The notes under the pieces are model-generated. The model was given only the letters and a program-made list of their open reading frames with translations, did not search any database and had not been told where the DNA came from. This document shows positions 31,672-43,308 of a stretch of DNA of 64,000 nt, piece by piece. Source of the stretch: Lantana camara (taxonomy: Eukaryota; Streptophyta; Magnoliopsida; Lamiales; Verbenaceae); assembly GCA_037501455.1 (NCBI GenBank), contig CM074855.1, forward strand, positions 33,637,001-33,701,000, given 5' to 3'. The position numbers were made by a program, and so were the translations under genes. Position 1 is the first letter of the stretch; the number at the start of each line of letters is the position of its first letter.

Positions 31672-33566
31672 TGTGAATCTAAATTTTCCATATATATATA
31701 TATATACTACCCATGCATTCTTCAATTTTGCGTAAATAATCGTGCTGCTTTTGAACTACAATAATTCAATTTCTACAAGGAAGTGTGAAGTCCACATGAC
31801 AATGTTTCCGTAGGTGTAGTAATAACAACTACCACCATAATAAATAATAATAACAAAAAAATAAAATAAATAAATAAAATTCAGATTCACCATCGCTTCC
31901 ATTACAAGTTCAAGAAATTACTGCAAAGTAATGTAATTAATATTTTACTAACTTAATTAAAAATTTCATGTTCACAGTCATGACAACCCATCTATTATTG
32001 ATAGAAAAATTTAAGTGATTAAATCCAATTCGAACTTAAATAATTGAGTAACAGAAAAAATAGACGAGGGTGGTCGTGGGTCCGACTTGCTTACTAATGT
32101 GAGATGAGCGGTGGTGTGACGGTGCCGTATTGAGGTGCACGTGCAGCTGAGTGGAGGCCACAACTTTGATGGGGGCAAAGCTCCAAATAAGGCATTGGAA
32201 AGGCCTTCGACCACATACTATAATTAAAAACTTAATATGCCTCTTATATTCACCGCTTCTCATCAAATATCTTCTACCCAAATTAATATTTGTATTGCAC
32301 TCCGTCAAAATATTTGTATTGCACTAATCATATATGATACTTATTTATATATATATATAAGATACTTATTTTTAGGTATTTTCATAAATCATACATTAAC
32401 ATCTTTTACTCCAGTAAAATTAATGAGGATTAGATTAATAATAATATTTAAATTTAAATTTACTATTTTTCTTTTACAATTATTTGACTTGAGTTTATAT
32501 TAAAATTAAATTTTTTTAAAGAAATCTCATGTGGGATATGGGAAATGTATTATCCAATTTTACTATTAATGTCATTACCATCTATCTTGTCTCATACTAA
32601 CCAATAAATTAAGTAAACATGTTTATTATTTTTTGCAAGTTCAAAATAATTGATTATTCGACCCCAATTATATTAGATAAAAGTTATATTTTTTATCCCC
32701 ACATTTCACAGCATATAGTAATGCACTATCAATATTTTACTGTTGATTTCATCACCATCTATCTTGTCCAGTTATCCCAGCCTATCCAACAAAATAAATA
32801 TGTTAATGTATCTCCAACTTAAAATCTTAAAAACAAATTAATATATCCCCAATTTAATCGTTAAGCCCGAGGTTTTCCCTATCTTGGATTGGGTGTCTTC
32901 CTTTGACCTAAAAGTTTTTTAACCAAAAAAATATCTCCAACTTATTTTAAGAGGGATTATTAAGCTTAGTCACAAAATATTTATGAAAACACTCAGCAAC
33001 ACTCTATAAGTGACCAAACAACCTTTAAATTACTTTAAATTATTCATTTATTCTTAATACCATTTCATGCATGCATTTCCTTTGAATTTTTCATATGGAT
33101 TTTTCTCCTTGCCATTGCATCAATAAATTAATCCTTAATCAGTAAAAGGGAATATTCTGAAAGATGATTAAAGTACAAAAACCCGTAACAACTTACTACT
33201 TTTTGGACACGTACTTTTCCCACTTAGTTTTCTTATTTCCTAACCGTTCATATACTAAGAAAAGAATATATGGTCCTATACTCACAAAAGCTACACGATA
33301 TTGCTTCCACCACTCAAAAAATGTAATTTACTAAAATTAAGAAGTCAGAAGAGAAAGAAAATGAACCTTTTCCGATAAATATTCGAGATCGATCACTAAC
33401 CTCATGATCTTTCATTATAAGCATGCATGCATGCTCAGAAAGCACCTATATTATAGTATTATACGGTGCTCAATGTATCATAAAACATTAAATTTGCATA
33501 AATGTATACAATATATCTTCATGACAGCGTGCTAAATAGGAATTTCTCTAATTACAGTATAGTTTA
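31672..33566. other. AT-rich intergenic DNA
   Basis: Contains an (AT) microsatellite near 31692-31706. The small overlapping frames near 32011-32308 lack any family signature. Confidence 0.5.
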
Positions 33567-34033
33567 TGTAGCACCCCGGAGCGAAAGGGCGCCACATCCC
33601 CCGCACCATAGCCCGACACGTGTAACGGAATGGGAACTCCGCTCACGCCCCAAGCCATGGCGAACGGGTGACAAACAAAATTCCAACCTAGCTAGGCGGT
33701 CTAGACCCTCAAATCAGAGCGCGCATTAAACGGAAAATACGGAAGCGATTAAATATAAATCATAGCATGCTAGAAATTATCATATTGTAGCTATCATATT
33801 CAACTTATACAAATTTAATTACAAAACAAGTATAGGAATCTTATCCCAGGCCAGAGTCTAAGTAAATAATTTATACATAATATAGAATTAACAAAGTGTG
33901 TAAAATAAATGAAATACGATGCATGTGACTCGAGCTATCCTTAACCGACGACTCAAAGACAACCGCCTAGCTCGAACCTCGCAAAAACCTGCAACTTAAA
34001 CAAAACGGGGAAAAAGAGGAACAAAAACGAGGG

Positions 34034-34090
34034 TCAGTCCTAAAGACTGGTGAGGGGCTAACACACACACCCCCATATATACATATAGAG
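34034..34090 (-). promoter_or_regulatory. 4.5-kb solo LTR: TATA run and CAGTC hairpin
   Basis: Sense: TATATGTATATATGGGGG, then GTTAGCCCCTCA, then the stem CCAGTC-TTTAG-GACTGA (34034-34050; five pairs CAGTC/GACTG). Confidence 0.6.
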
Positions 34091-35610
34091 CAAAGCACTT
34101 AGCAATTAAAAAGAATCCATGAACAGGGGATGGTTTTTGCAAGCTAAATCATTTCCCGTGATAATAAAAATAAAGGAAAAAGGGGGTTAAAGGCCAAGTG
34201 CCAAAACAACCAATTTTAAGTATTTAAAAGTCCATTCCCGTTTCATAGATTTATACATAATCACACTAACTCGGCGAGTACGAGTTCTCCTTCCAAACTC
34301 CATTCATATTCAAAGACATAAATCATAATCAAAACATAATTCGTAATCCAACCTACTTCGGGTGATAGAAGGGTAGCAAGCCCTAGCTATCGGTCATAAT
34401 TCACACGAGACAAGGCTTAATCACGTCCTTGAAACCTTCGGCGGTGGCTCCCGCCGGCTCAAGAGAAACGCCCTCCCTCAACCTCCTAAGGTCGGGTGAG
34501 ACTCTCAAATGGAAAGTGTTGATGGGGGAGCTCGGCGACCCCACGGTCGACCCGAGATGCCATACCACTCTCCGGGGCCCAATCATAATTCAAAAATCAT
34601 AATTTTCATAAATTTCATAATTTTCATAAGCTTATCTTTCAAAGCTCAAAGCTCGCTACACACTCACACATATTCAAAGCTTTCCGAAAGAATATTGAAA
34701 TAGAGCTATATACATATAAAACCTTTTCAAAGTCTTATACAAAATGGGACGAGCCCTCAAAATACATATCATACACATATTTATCATATAGTATACATAA
34801 CTCGCATGCGGGCTTCAAAACACATAGGGTTTTAGGTCATCATAACTAAAAGGAAAGAAAAACCTCACCTTGTCGACCAAACCGAACAAAACGGACGGAA
34901 AGCAAAACCAAAGGACCTCCTCCTCAACAACGGAACAATCCTAAGATCAAAACAAAGAGCAAGAGGCAAACTTAGACTCAAAATGAACCATATTGACGCT
35001 CGGCAATTGCATATGAATGCGAGTGATGCTTATGAAGCTTAACAAATTGACAAGTAATGCATACGAGTTCATATTTCTCGTTTCTCATATTAAATGGTCC
35101 TATAGCTTCAATATTTTCAAGTTAACACATAAATTAGCACGTTAGCATATCACTCAAGTTATAAAAGAAATAAGAGATTAGCATATTAAGCAATTAGACA
35201 AAGTTCTAACTCATTCATGCACATCGAAAAGTACTTAAGTCACTTAAGAGCACAAGAGAGCATAAATCAAAACGAGCAACTAAATTCGATCACAACTTCA
35301 TATAATACAAGGTAACACTTATTAAAACATGTTATCTATGCATATAAATTATAAAAGTAGCAAGAAGAGATCATGCGAGATGAATAAATAGAGCATCAAT
35401 TCAAGTATGCACGTAGGGTAGCACGTAGAACATATAAGACCATAACTTGGAAACGAGCATGCAAAATGAGGCAAAAATTCATAACATAAAACTTAACACA
35501 TAATATAACATGTTGCCAATGCATGGGGATCAAATTAAGGGTGGGAGAATCAAGAAACAAGCGAAAAGAAGCAAGAAAACAAAGTTCAGAGCAAAAAGAG
35601 TTGCTGTCCC

Positions 35611-35745
35611 AAATCCACCCCCATGGATTTTTCCAAAGGAAAAATCCACCCCCATGGATTTAGTCCAGAAAGCATACCAAGAGGGCCTGACCCAAATCCA
35701 CCCCGGCGGACTTTTTCCAAAGGATAAATCCACCCCCGTGGATTT
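35611..35745 (-). repeat. hairpin cluster AAATCCAC-N4-GTGGATTT in the solo LTR
   Basis: Units at 35611-35630 and 35642-35661 (centre CCCC, one arm mismatch), about 35693-35713 (degenerate, CCCG) and 35726-35745 (centre CCCC, perfect 8-bp arms). Same AC-N4-GT core as the element A cluster but with unrelated arms. Confidence 0.85.
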
Positions 35746-38101
35746 GAGTCAAGGGCCAAAAACTCGAAATTTTAAGCTCCAAACTCCTTCAAAACTCAAA
35801 GCTAACCAAATAAACATCAAACCAACTCATAATACAAGGTTTATGCAACAAAGATTCAGGTATTCATGTCCTAAATCATGCCAAAACCGACCCTAAAGTG
35901 AGAACAAGGAAGAGATGCATTAACAAGAATAGATTCTTCAAAAACCTTCAAGATTCAAAAATGGTGGAAGCATGGATTCTTATCTAACACTTAAAATAAG
36001 TTCATATAACCCATAGAGGATGTCTTAGGAGCAAATATCATGCGTCAATCTCAAAGAATACAACAACAAAGATCCTTTAAAGCATGCAACAAAATCGGAC
36101 AAAGAAGAGCAAACCACGCATTCATGCCATGATCACCAACTTAGGGGCTGAGTTAGGAGTTAATAGTTTGGGGAGTGAATGCTAACATGTTAAGCAACTA
36201 ATATACTCCATGTATATGCAAATTGACACGAATTGGAGCACATTAGAACCATCAAATGATCACAAAATGCAACAGCAGCAGTTTAGTCCGCCCATAGCAT
36301 ACAAACAGGCTTCATGTTGCGGTTTAGGAGCTTAAAATGGATCTAAAAACTTGAAAGAGCAGGGCTAACATGTAAAGAAATTAGTATAGAACATCTCCAT
36401 GCAAATTCACACGAATTGGAAGCCATTAACTCAAGAACCAAAGCACAAATCCACACAGCAGTTCCAAAACAGGGGAGCAGTTTTCTAACCTAGGTTTGGG
36501 GCTCAAAAACTCATAATTTCATCAAAGGATCTTAAGAGCAAATCATCCAAACATCATGTAATATCAGTTAAGTATCCAAAATGGAGCATAATAAGTTCAC
36601 ATGATCAGCTTTAGCACCCCAAAACAGCCACACAAAACTGATGCAAGAAAGGCATGAAAACAAGTCATATTCTAACTCATATGTACAGCTGAAAAGGGGC
36701 ATAAAAGCTTAAGGAAACTTAGCTAACATGTATAACAACACATATAATTCATGTCCATGCAATTTCACATGAAAATAAGCACAAGAGGTCATCAAACCAA
36801 ACCAAAATTCCTGACAGCAGTTCATACGGGCGAGCAGATTTTTTGCAGCAGTTTTCAAGCTCAAAACTCATCATATAAACCAAGGTTTTCAAGGCAAAAC
36901 CGAGCATATTCATAAAGCAACATGTGTAACACATAACCAAGCATTAACACACGAAATTGGAGGCAAAAATTCCAACATTTGGTCTCAAAAACGTGACAGC
37001 AACTGGGTGAAAAAGAGCAGATTTGCAGCAGTTCGGTTTTCAAGTTTCATGGCCAAAAACTCAAGGTTTCAATCATGTTATCAATGGGGAATCAACCCTA
37101 ACACATATAGCATGAAGTATATATCAAGAATGGAAGCAAAGAAGATCATATAATCAACAAGGAAGCACCAAATCAGCCACAAACTCAAGCTAAGGCAAGG
37201 AAGCAACAAATGACCTCTAACCCTAACTATTCATGCAAGCCCCCAAATCCTTATTAAATCTGATGCATTTCATGAATTTGAAGGATCAAATGAAGCATAG
37301 AAGAGAAGAGAATACATAAATATACTTACCTTTAAGATATGAAGAAGTATGGAGAAGATTGGCTTCAAAAATCACAAGACATGGGAGAGGCTTCTTTCTT
37401 CTTCTTCTTTTCTCCATCGATCAGCAGCTTTTCCTCCTCTCTTGGGTGTGTGGTCCGAAATGGAGAGGTAGGGAAGAGAGAGGAGTGATTAAAGATCAAA
37501 TAAACCAAGGGTTAAAGCTTAAGCATGGTTAAAATGGGCCCACAAGTACAAGACTAGTCAAAGATGGTGGCTTTAGCACAAGCTGTTCGTTCCGGGCGAA
37601 AAACGGAGGTTCAAATGGGCTTAGAAAAATATCAAATCAGGTTCCTTCGTTTCATCTCTTCGCTACGAGTCCAACGCATCTTCCGGAATTCGAATCCGAA
37701 TTCCCTAGCTCAAGATATGGCCTCCGGAACACGAGGCGCGCTAAAACTAGTTAGGCCCTCATGTCCCTCGTCAAATACCAAAGGTTTAAAACCTCGACAA
37801 ACGAACCCAAAAACTTAAAACGAGCATGCAAACACATTCATAACTCACATATATCACACATACCAAAATTTCACAAAAATCGGAATTGAATTCCGGCACA
37901 TAACGAGCAAATTATGAGCATGCAAACTTAAACGTTTAAAATTCAAAGTTCATAATTATAAGCGATTAATTTCATATTAATTCAAATAATCATATAAGCA
38001 TTAAAATAACATTCAAATACGTAATTAAATAATTTAAAGCACATAAAACCCTCTCGTTAAGGCGTACCTGGAAATCCGAGAGATCGGGATGTTACAGTTT
38101 A

Positions 38102-38766
38102 GGATACGAATGATCCCTTAGCGGACACGTTGAGGGATTTCTCGACGTAAACTCTGTAATATTCAACTCGGTCAAAATATAAATGAAAAACTTAATGAGT
38201 GAGTAATTCGAGTATATATACTAAGTGTATAGAGATTACCTTCGCAAAATGAATTATCGGGTATTTACACTATAGTCCATAATCAGTTATGTTATATATG
38301 ATTTTTATTTAAATAATCGGTTAACCGGATCGTGAGAAGTTTAACGAGGATCCCCTCATTTATTTCATCAAAAAACCAAAGAAACATAGCGTCAATCCAA
38401 GCATCAATTAAGGAGAACATATAAAAATGTTTGCGAAAATAGTGTGGCATGAATAACCCTGGCCCATTAGCAGGATAATTAACTATTAGTCCCATTCGAG
38501 GACATAACGGTCTCAATCACAGCTATGGAAACTAGACTAGCAGCTAAGTCCCAATTCACGACAAGCGAGTTAACCACCATATATACAACAATATTCAAAC
38601 TAGCATAGAACAGTGGCTTTTTTTCGGTTTGGACTGACTTAGAGAGCTTGCTACTTAAAATCTGATTCCAACTAGCTATTGTTATTATATATGATTAATT
38701 GGTCACAAAATTATTTATCCCTTATAAAGTACAACATATGTGATGAATAGAGTCATGATTTAATTG
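38102..38766. other. intergenic, no genes seen
   Basis: Nothing recognised between the solo LTR and the TRIM. Confidence 0.5.
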
Positions 38767-39188
38767 TGTTAACATCCCACATTGGAAAATGATTAAACCA
38801 TGTGCTAATAAATGCAAGGCAACCCTCACCTCAACAACTAGCTTTTAAGGTGAGTTAGGTGAACATAAACTTTCATATGGTATCAAAGTAGGCTATATCT
38901 TGTTAAATTGAATTGGGTTTTACGTTCCAGGGTAGACCCCCGATTGTTCGGGCCTGGCGTGCATTGAATTGGGCGGGATTTCACGCTCCAAGGTAAACTC
39001 CTGATTGTTCGGGCTTGGCATGCGAGCAATGAATTAAATTGGGTTTCTCGGGCCTGGGCATGTGGGGAGCGTGTGTTAACATCCCACATTGGAAAAAGAT
39101 TAAATTATATGCTAATTAATAAATAAAAGACAACCCTCAACTCAATAACTAACTTTTGAGATGAGTTACCCGAGTATAAACTTTCACA
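38767..39188 (+). mobile_element. TRIM (terminal-repeat retrotransposon in miniature), 422 bp
   Basis: Two direct terminal repeats of about 111 and 115 bp (38767-38877, 39074-39188), both beginning TGTTAACATCCCACATTGGA. TGGTATCAAAG directly after the first repeat (38878) is close to the initiator-Met tRNA primer site, and a purine-rich GTGGGGAGCG precedes the second. Flanks AATTG and TATTG match at four of five bases as a target duplication. The interior has two diverged ~60-bp tandem units ending ATTGTTCGGGC-TGGC-TGC. No coding; needs enzymes from other elements. Confidence 0.85.
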
Positions 39189-39618
39189 TATTGTATCTCT
39201 ATATCCTCAGTGGCCGTGAATAGTCGTAGAGGTAAAGTCGTGTGAAACATTGATTTTGTATATAAGGAATGAAAAAATTATTATATACCCCTTTTCTTCA
39301 ACTATTACTATATAAAATCCTATCACTATTCAAATACATTAATTGATGAGGATGCATACACATTCCCCTTTTCTTTCTACCCAAAAAAAAAAAAAAAACA
39401 CATTCCCCTTTTCTCTTTTTATTTGAAATGGATTAAGACATTATACACCATTCAATTGTTTCCAAAAGAAAACTATTTTGTCAAAATCAATCATGCACAT
39501 GCACATAAATTTTCGTCAATCTTTCACGTAATATGTATTCAACACAAATATTTAAAGCAACAAGGCACAATATAACAATATATATATTTAGAAATATTCT
39601 GCCTATTAGTGATTAAAA
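39189..39618. other. AT-rich spacer
   Basis: No genes. The final 10 bp (GTGATTAAAA, 39609-39618) are the left target duplication of the next element. Confidence 0.5.
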
Positions 39619-39927
39619 GAAGAAAACATAATTCACCCCCTCTACTATGATTGTTTTTTAATGTCTTATCTGAACTCTAAAATGTTTCAAATTATCATAT
39701 GTATTTTGTAAAAAAATTTCACATTGTCATTTCAGCCATTTAAGTGTTATAACACGTGGCTCATTTTTCGTCCGAAATGAACCACGTGTTAACACCTAAA
39801 TAACCGAGATGACAATTTGAAACTTTTTACAAAATATAATTGGCAATCTGAAATATTTAAAAATTCAGATAAAAAAAAAAAAAAAAAAAAAAAAACAATA
39901 GTATAAGAGTAAGTTGTGATTTTCCTC
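39619..39927. mobile_element. foldback MITE with 10-bp target duplication (309 bp)
   Basis: Exact GTGATTAAAA flanks (39609-39618, 39928-39937). Arms of about 140 bp are inverted copies (ends GAAGAAAA and GAGGAAAA; near the centre TTAAGTGTTATAACACGTGG against the inverse of CCACGTGTTAACACCTAA) around a loop TTTTTCGTCCGAAA. Duplication length fits the Mutator superfamily. Confidence 0.8.
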
Positions 39928-39937
39928 GTGATTAAAA

Positions 39938-41049
39938 CTTAAAAGTCACTCAGTTCATTTATATTTTAAATTTGTAAAGAAATTAAAAGTGCCCGAACAA
40001 ATCAAAAATAAAAATAATTGAAAGCAACTCGACAAAAGAGAATGAATAATTATATGAAAACCTAAAAGGAAAGGTACCGACTTTGGACTGTTTTTATCTT
40101 AAATCCCTAAAGGAAAGGTGGTGAATTTTTCTACAGATAAAAGTAGCGTGAAACCGTGGAATTAATGCTGTTGCCGATGCCGCCATACCTTAAAAAAGAC
40201 TATAGTTTAACAGTACTACCTAAGACTTTGGAGAATATTCCAACTGAAAAAACCTAACCATAATTAAGTGTATTGATGTTGTCATAAAAGCCTTAAAGTC
40301 AATTACTTTTCCTGATGAAACTTGTATAAAATTATTTGGTCTACAACCGTTGATTCATTCCTTGCAACTTTTTTGTCACAAAAATGCAGAAAGAGGTTGC
40401 AATATACTTTATCTTGTCTAGAATTATTCTTATACCATTCGTTTTAATGGAGCTGAAAGTCAAGGAAGATTAACTTGTTATCATACATGTCTGCATAAAT
40501 AAAGTACGAAAATAAAAGGAAGAAGAAAAATCTATCAATAGAACTATGAGAATGAGTTCGGATCTCCTATTTAATTTTATATTTTATTTATATACATACA
40601 CCATATGTATTAATAGACGAATAAAATTAAAAAAAAATTGACATTATAAAACAAATCAAAACATTTTCTACTATAATTTGGAATGCCTACTAATACACTT
40701 GGTTGTGAAATCCAAAACCTATTGGAACTCATTGGCAGTGAATATATTTAATTTTATATTTCTTTTTTTAAGTGTTTAAATAAGAGAAATAAGATTGATT
40801 TGCTATAAAGTGAAGAAAGGTTTTAGAAAAAGGTTTGAAACATTGAATCAAAAAAAAAAAAAAAAAAAAAAAAAAAGAATGACCACTAATTAACGTTAAG
40901 TTATGATGTATGAATACGAATATAATAATATAGATTTTTTTTTTTTTTAATTTTCATGTGGAAAGTATTGTATACGGTGTCCGACATGAGTATCTAACAC
41001 GACAAAATGTAAAATTCTTTGTAATTTTAGTAATTGTAATGGGATAATT
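39938..41049. other. AT-rich intergenic DNA
   Basis: Poly(A) run at about 40850-40876. No genes recognised. Confidence 0.5.
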
Positions 41050-41166
41050 CAATGAAAAAATAGCTTTAGTGCAGAGGCAAGGTGAGGAAGAAGAAGAGAG
41101 AGTTGAGAGAAAATTGTGAAAACTTCATTATTACATTGCCTCTGCACTAAAGCTATTTTTTCATTG
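41050..41166. repeat. perfect 31-bp inverted repeat with 55-bp loop
   Basis: 41050-41080 and 41136-41166 are exact inverse complements (CAATGAAAAAATAGC... with TTGCCTCTGCACTAAAG...). The loop is purine-rich on the plus strand. It lies just past the 3' end of the gypsy coding remnant and could be a relic of its 3' UTR or LTR, a foldback, or a small-RNA hairpin. Confidence 0.8.
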
Positions 41167-41289
41167 TAAACCAACAACCATATAAACGTGCACAAACGAC
41201 AAATTTAGGAAAAATAAAAGGAAAAAAAAAAAAAAACAAGAAAAACAAATCAACAAACAGGGAATAACGCTAACAACCATCCATCACTT

Positions 41290-42259
41290 TCAATGTAAAA
41301 TGCTCCTTTGCAATCCGTTATCTTCTCCCAACTCCTCAGCCATTGGATGTCCATCCTGATGAAGGGTCAGATCTTCTTGTTCATCCAAATAAGTCCTGGC
41401 CTTTGGATCATTGGCTCCAAAATCAGTGGTTGTCATCTTCTTTGCTTTGGTCGGCACGACACCGTTTTCCCCTTTCTTTTTAAACTTGATCACACAGTCG
41501 TAAAAGAAACTAATCTAATGGTCCAAATTCAAAGTTGAGATATATCTGTTTTTTAATAAAATCATAAAATTCCTCCTCCATATTTAGATCCTTGTCCCAG
41601 AGGATCCAAGTTGGGAATGCTTTTATCAGAGCATTGTAATCCTCCTAGGTGGCTTCTTGAGGCTTAGAGTGAATCTATTGAACAAGTATCTAACTAAGGG
41701 GCTTGTTGTCTCTTGGAATTATTCGCTTATCCAACATAACAATTGGATAGATCTTCAATGTACCATTATGAGCAACTTCAGGCAACTTACTACAAGTGTT
41801 ATGTTTAGAACCAACCTTCTTCTTTAACAGAGACACAGGGAATATGGGGTGTATCTGACTACTAGCTGGTAAAGCAAGCTTATAAGCAACACTTGCTACC
41901 TTGGCAATGATCGGATAGGGTCTAAAATACTTGGGAGCTAAATTCATGTTCCTTCTCAAATCTAAAGTAGTCTGTCTATATAGTTGTAGCTTTAAAAACG
42001 CCATATCTCCCACTTCAAACTTCCTCTTTGTTGTTTGTTTATCTGCATAGGACTTCATCCTATTTTGAGCCAATTTCAAATTCTCTTTTAACACAGCATC
42101 GCACTTTGATCTTTCATATTACATCTCAGAGACAACCACATTTTCACTTTCTGAATAATGGCCCAAAATGGTCTTAGCTGGTGTATATCCATACAAGGCC
42201 TTAAAGGGAGTGAGCTTGAGACTTGAATAAACATTAGTATTCTACCAGTACTCTACCAT
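41290..42259 (-). pseudogene. Ty3/gypsy integrase C-terminus and chromodomain region
   Basis: The minus-strand frame 42094-41690 reads AQNRMKSYADK, FEVGDMAFLKLQLYRQ, YKLALPASSQIHPIFPVSLLKK, the conserved integrase C-terminal blocks of plant gypsy elements. Upstream (42259-42128) YSSLKLTPFKALYG continues the core. Downstream, with stops, comes a chromodomain-like W/EDYNALIKAFPTW region (about 41640-41590) and a charged tail to 41290. Chromodomains mark chromoviruses and steer integration to heterochromatin. It continues the pol sequence at 60434 once insertion D is removed; stops and frame changes make it a pseudogene. Confidence 0.88.
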
Positions 42260-42678
42260 ATATATGACGCCCGGAACGACGAGCCACCACATCCCCCTCA
42301 CCTAGACCCGAATCCACATATGAAATGGGAGTCCATACATGAATCCAAGTCTAAGCGAACGAGGACCTACACGCACACACTAGGCTAAGCGGGACTAAGA
42401 CAGTAACAGAGCGCGCAAGAAAAACAATTAAACAAATATGCGGAAGCAAATAACAGGATCCAAAAGCATACAAAAATATATACGTGGCCATTCCGGTCCA
42501 AAATACATAAGGTATTCAAAGTTCTCCAAAGTATAGCTTAATTCAAATACATATCAAAATATTCAAAAGATGCAAGTATGAAATGTTGACTCGACCTAAA
42601 CTAGCTAGCACAACACGACCACGTACTTTCCCGCTTAGCTCGAGCCAACCTACAACTAAAGGAGGAAAAGGAGAGGGG

Positions 42679-42738
42679 TCAGTCACAACTCGACTGATTG
42701 AGGGGGCTAACGCACACCCACACGCTATATAAATATAG
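42679..42738 (-). promoter_or_regulatory. LTR D: TATA run and TCAGTC hairpin
   Basis: Sense CTATATTTATATAGC, then GGGTGTGCGTTAGCCCCC, then TCAGTC-GAGTTGT-GACTGA (42679-42697), perfect six-base arms. Confidence 0.6.
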
Positions 42739-43308
42739 ATCAGAGCACGTATTAAATGAAATATTATGAACCGGGGTAGGGTTTTGCACACCAAATCATT
42801 TTCGGAACAAACTTAAACATTCATAATCAAAACAAAACGTACTAGAGTTAAAGGAAACTCCTATCCCGTTTCATAATCAATGAATCGTATAAAAGCTCGG
42901 CGAGTACGAGTACATGCACTTAACCCTTACTCCCCTATAATGAATAAAGTCAAGAAAACGTAAATACATAAAATAAATCCATCCCCAACGACAACGGTGT
43001 TTCGGGAGTCAAACCCTATCCACCTAATTACCAATGCACACGGGGTAGCTAACTCGCAATGTAACGCCCCAAGTTTTTCAGTTTATATAATGTGGCGTAT
43101 TTGTTTATAAATTGTGCAATTTAATTATTTAATTATATGATTAATTGTTTATAAATGTTTATATTTGATTTAAACTATAAACTATTGTTACTTTAATTTA
43201 ATTCATTTTATTTCAACTTGATATTTAGTGTTTAATTTCTTAATTAAGGTTTCGTGTTACCTTAACTATTTCGGTAATTTCGTTAATTAATTTCAACATG
43301 TTGCTAGT

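Larger units (their letters stand above)
33567..38096 (-). mobile_element. solo LTR, 4.5 kb (LARD-like family)
   Basis: Plus strand begins TGTAGCACCCCGG and ends GGGATGTTACA, with perfect GTTTA duplications (33562-33566, 38097-38101). No second LTR, primer site or interior is present, so it is a solo LTR left by recombination. Sense is minus by comparison with element A: shared 3' end module (GCACCATAG...GGCGAACGGGTGAC at 33600-33673), TATA plus hairpin (34034-34090), conserved block (34971-34999) and a family-specific hairpin cluster (35611-35745). No coding capacity seen. Confidence 0.92.

Noticed and set aside
32011..32308. Two overlapping minus-strand frames upstream of LOG
   Set aside because: Short, overlapping in different phases, no domain or splice structure.
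41050..41166. Plant microRNA precursor
   Set aside because: Arms are perfect over 31 bp, with none of the mismatches usual for miRNA stems, and no mature sequence I recognise. Kept only as an inverted repeat.
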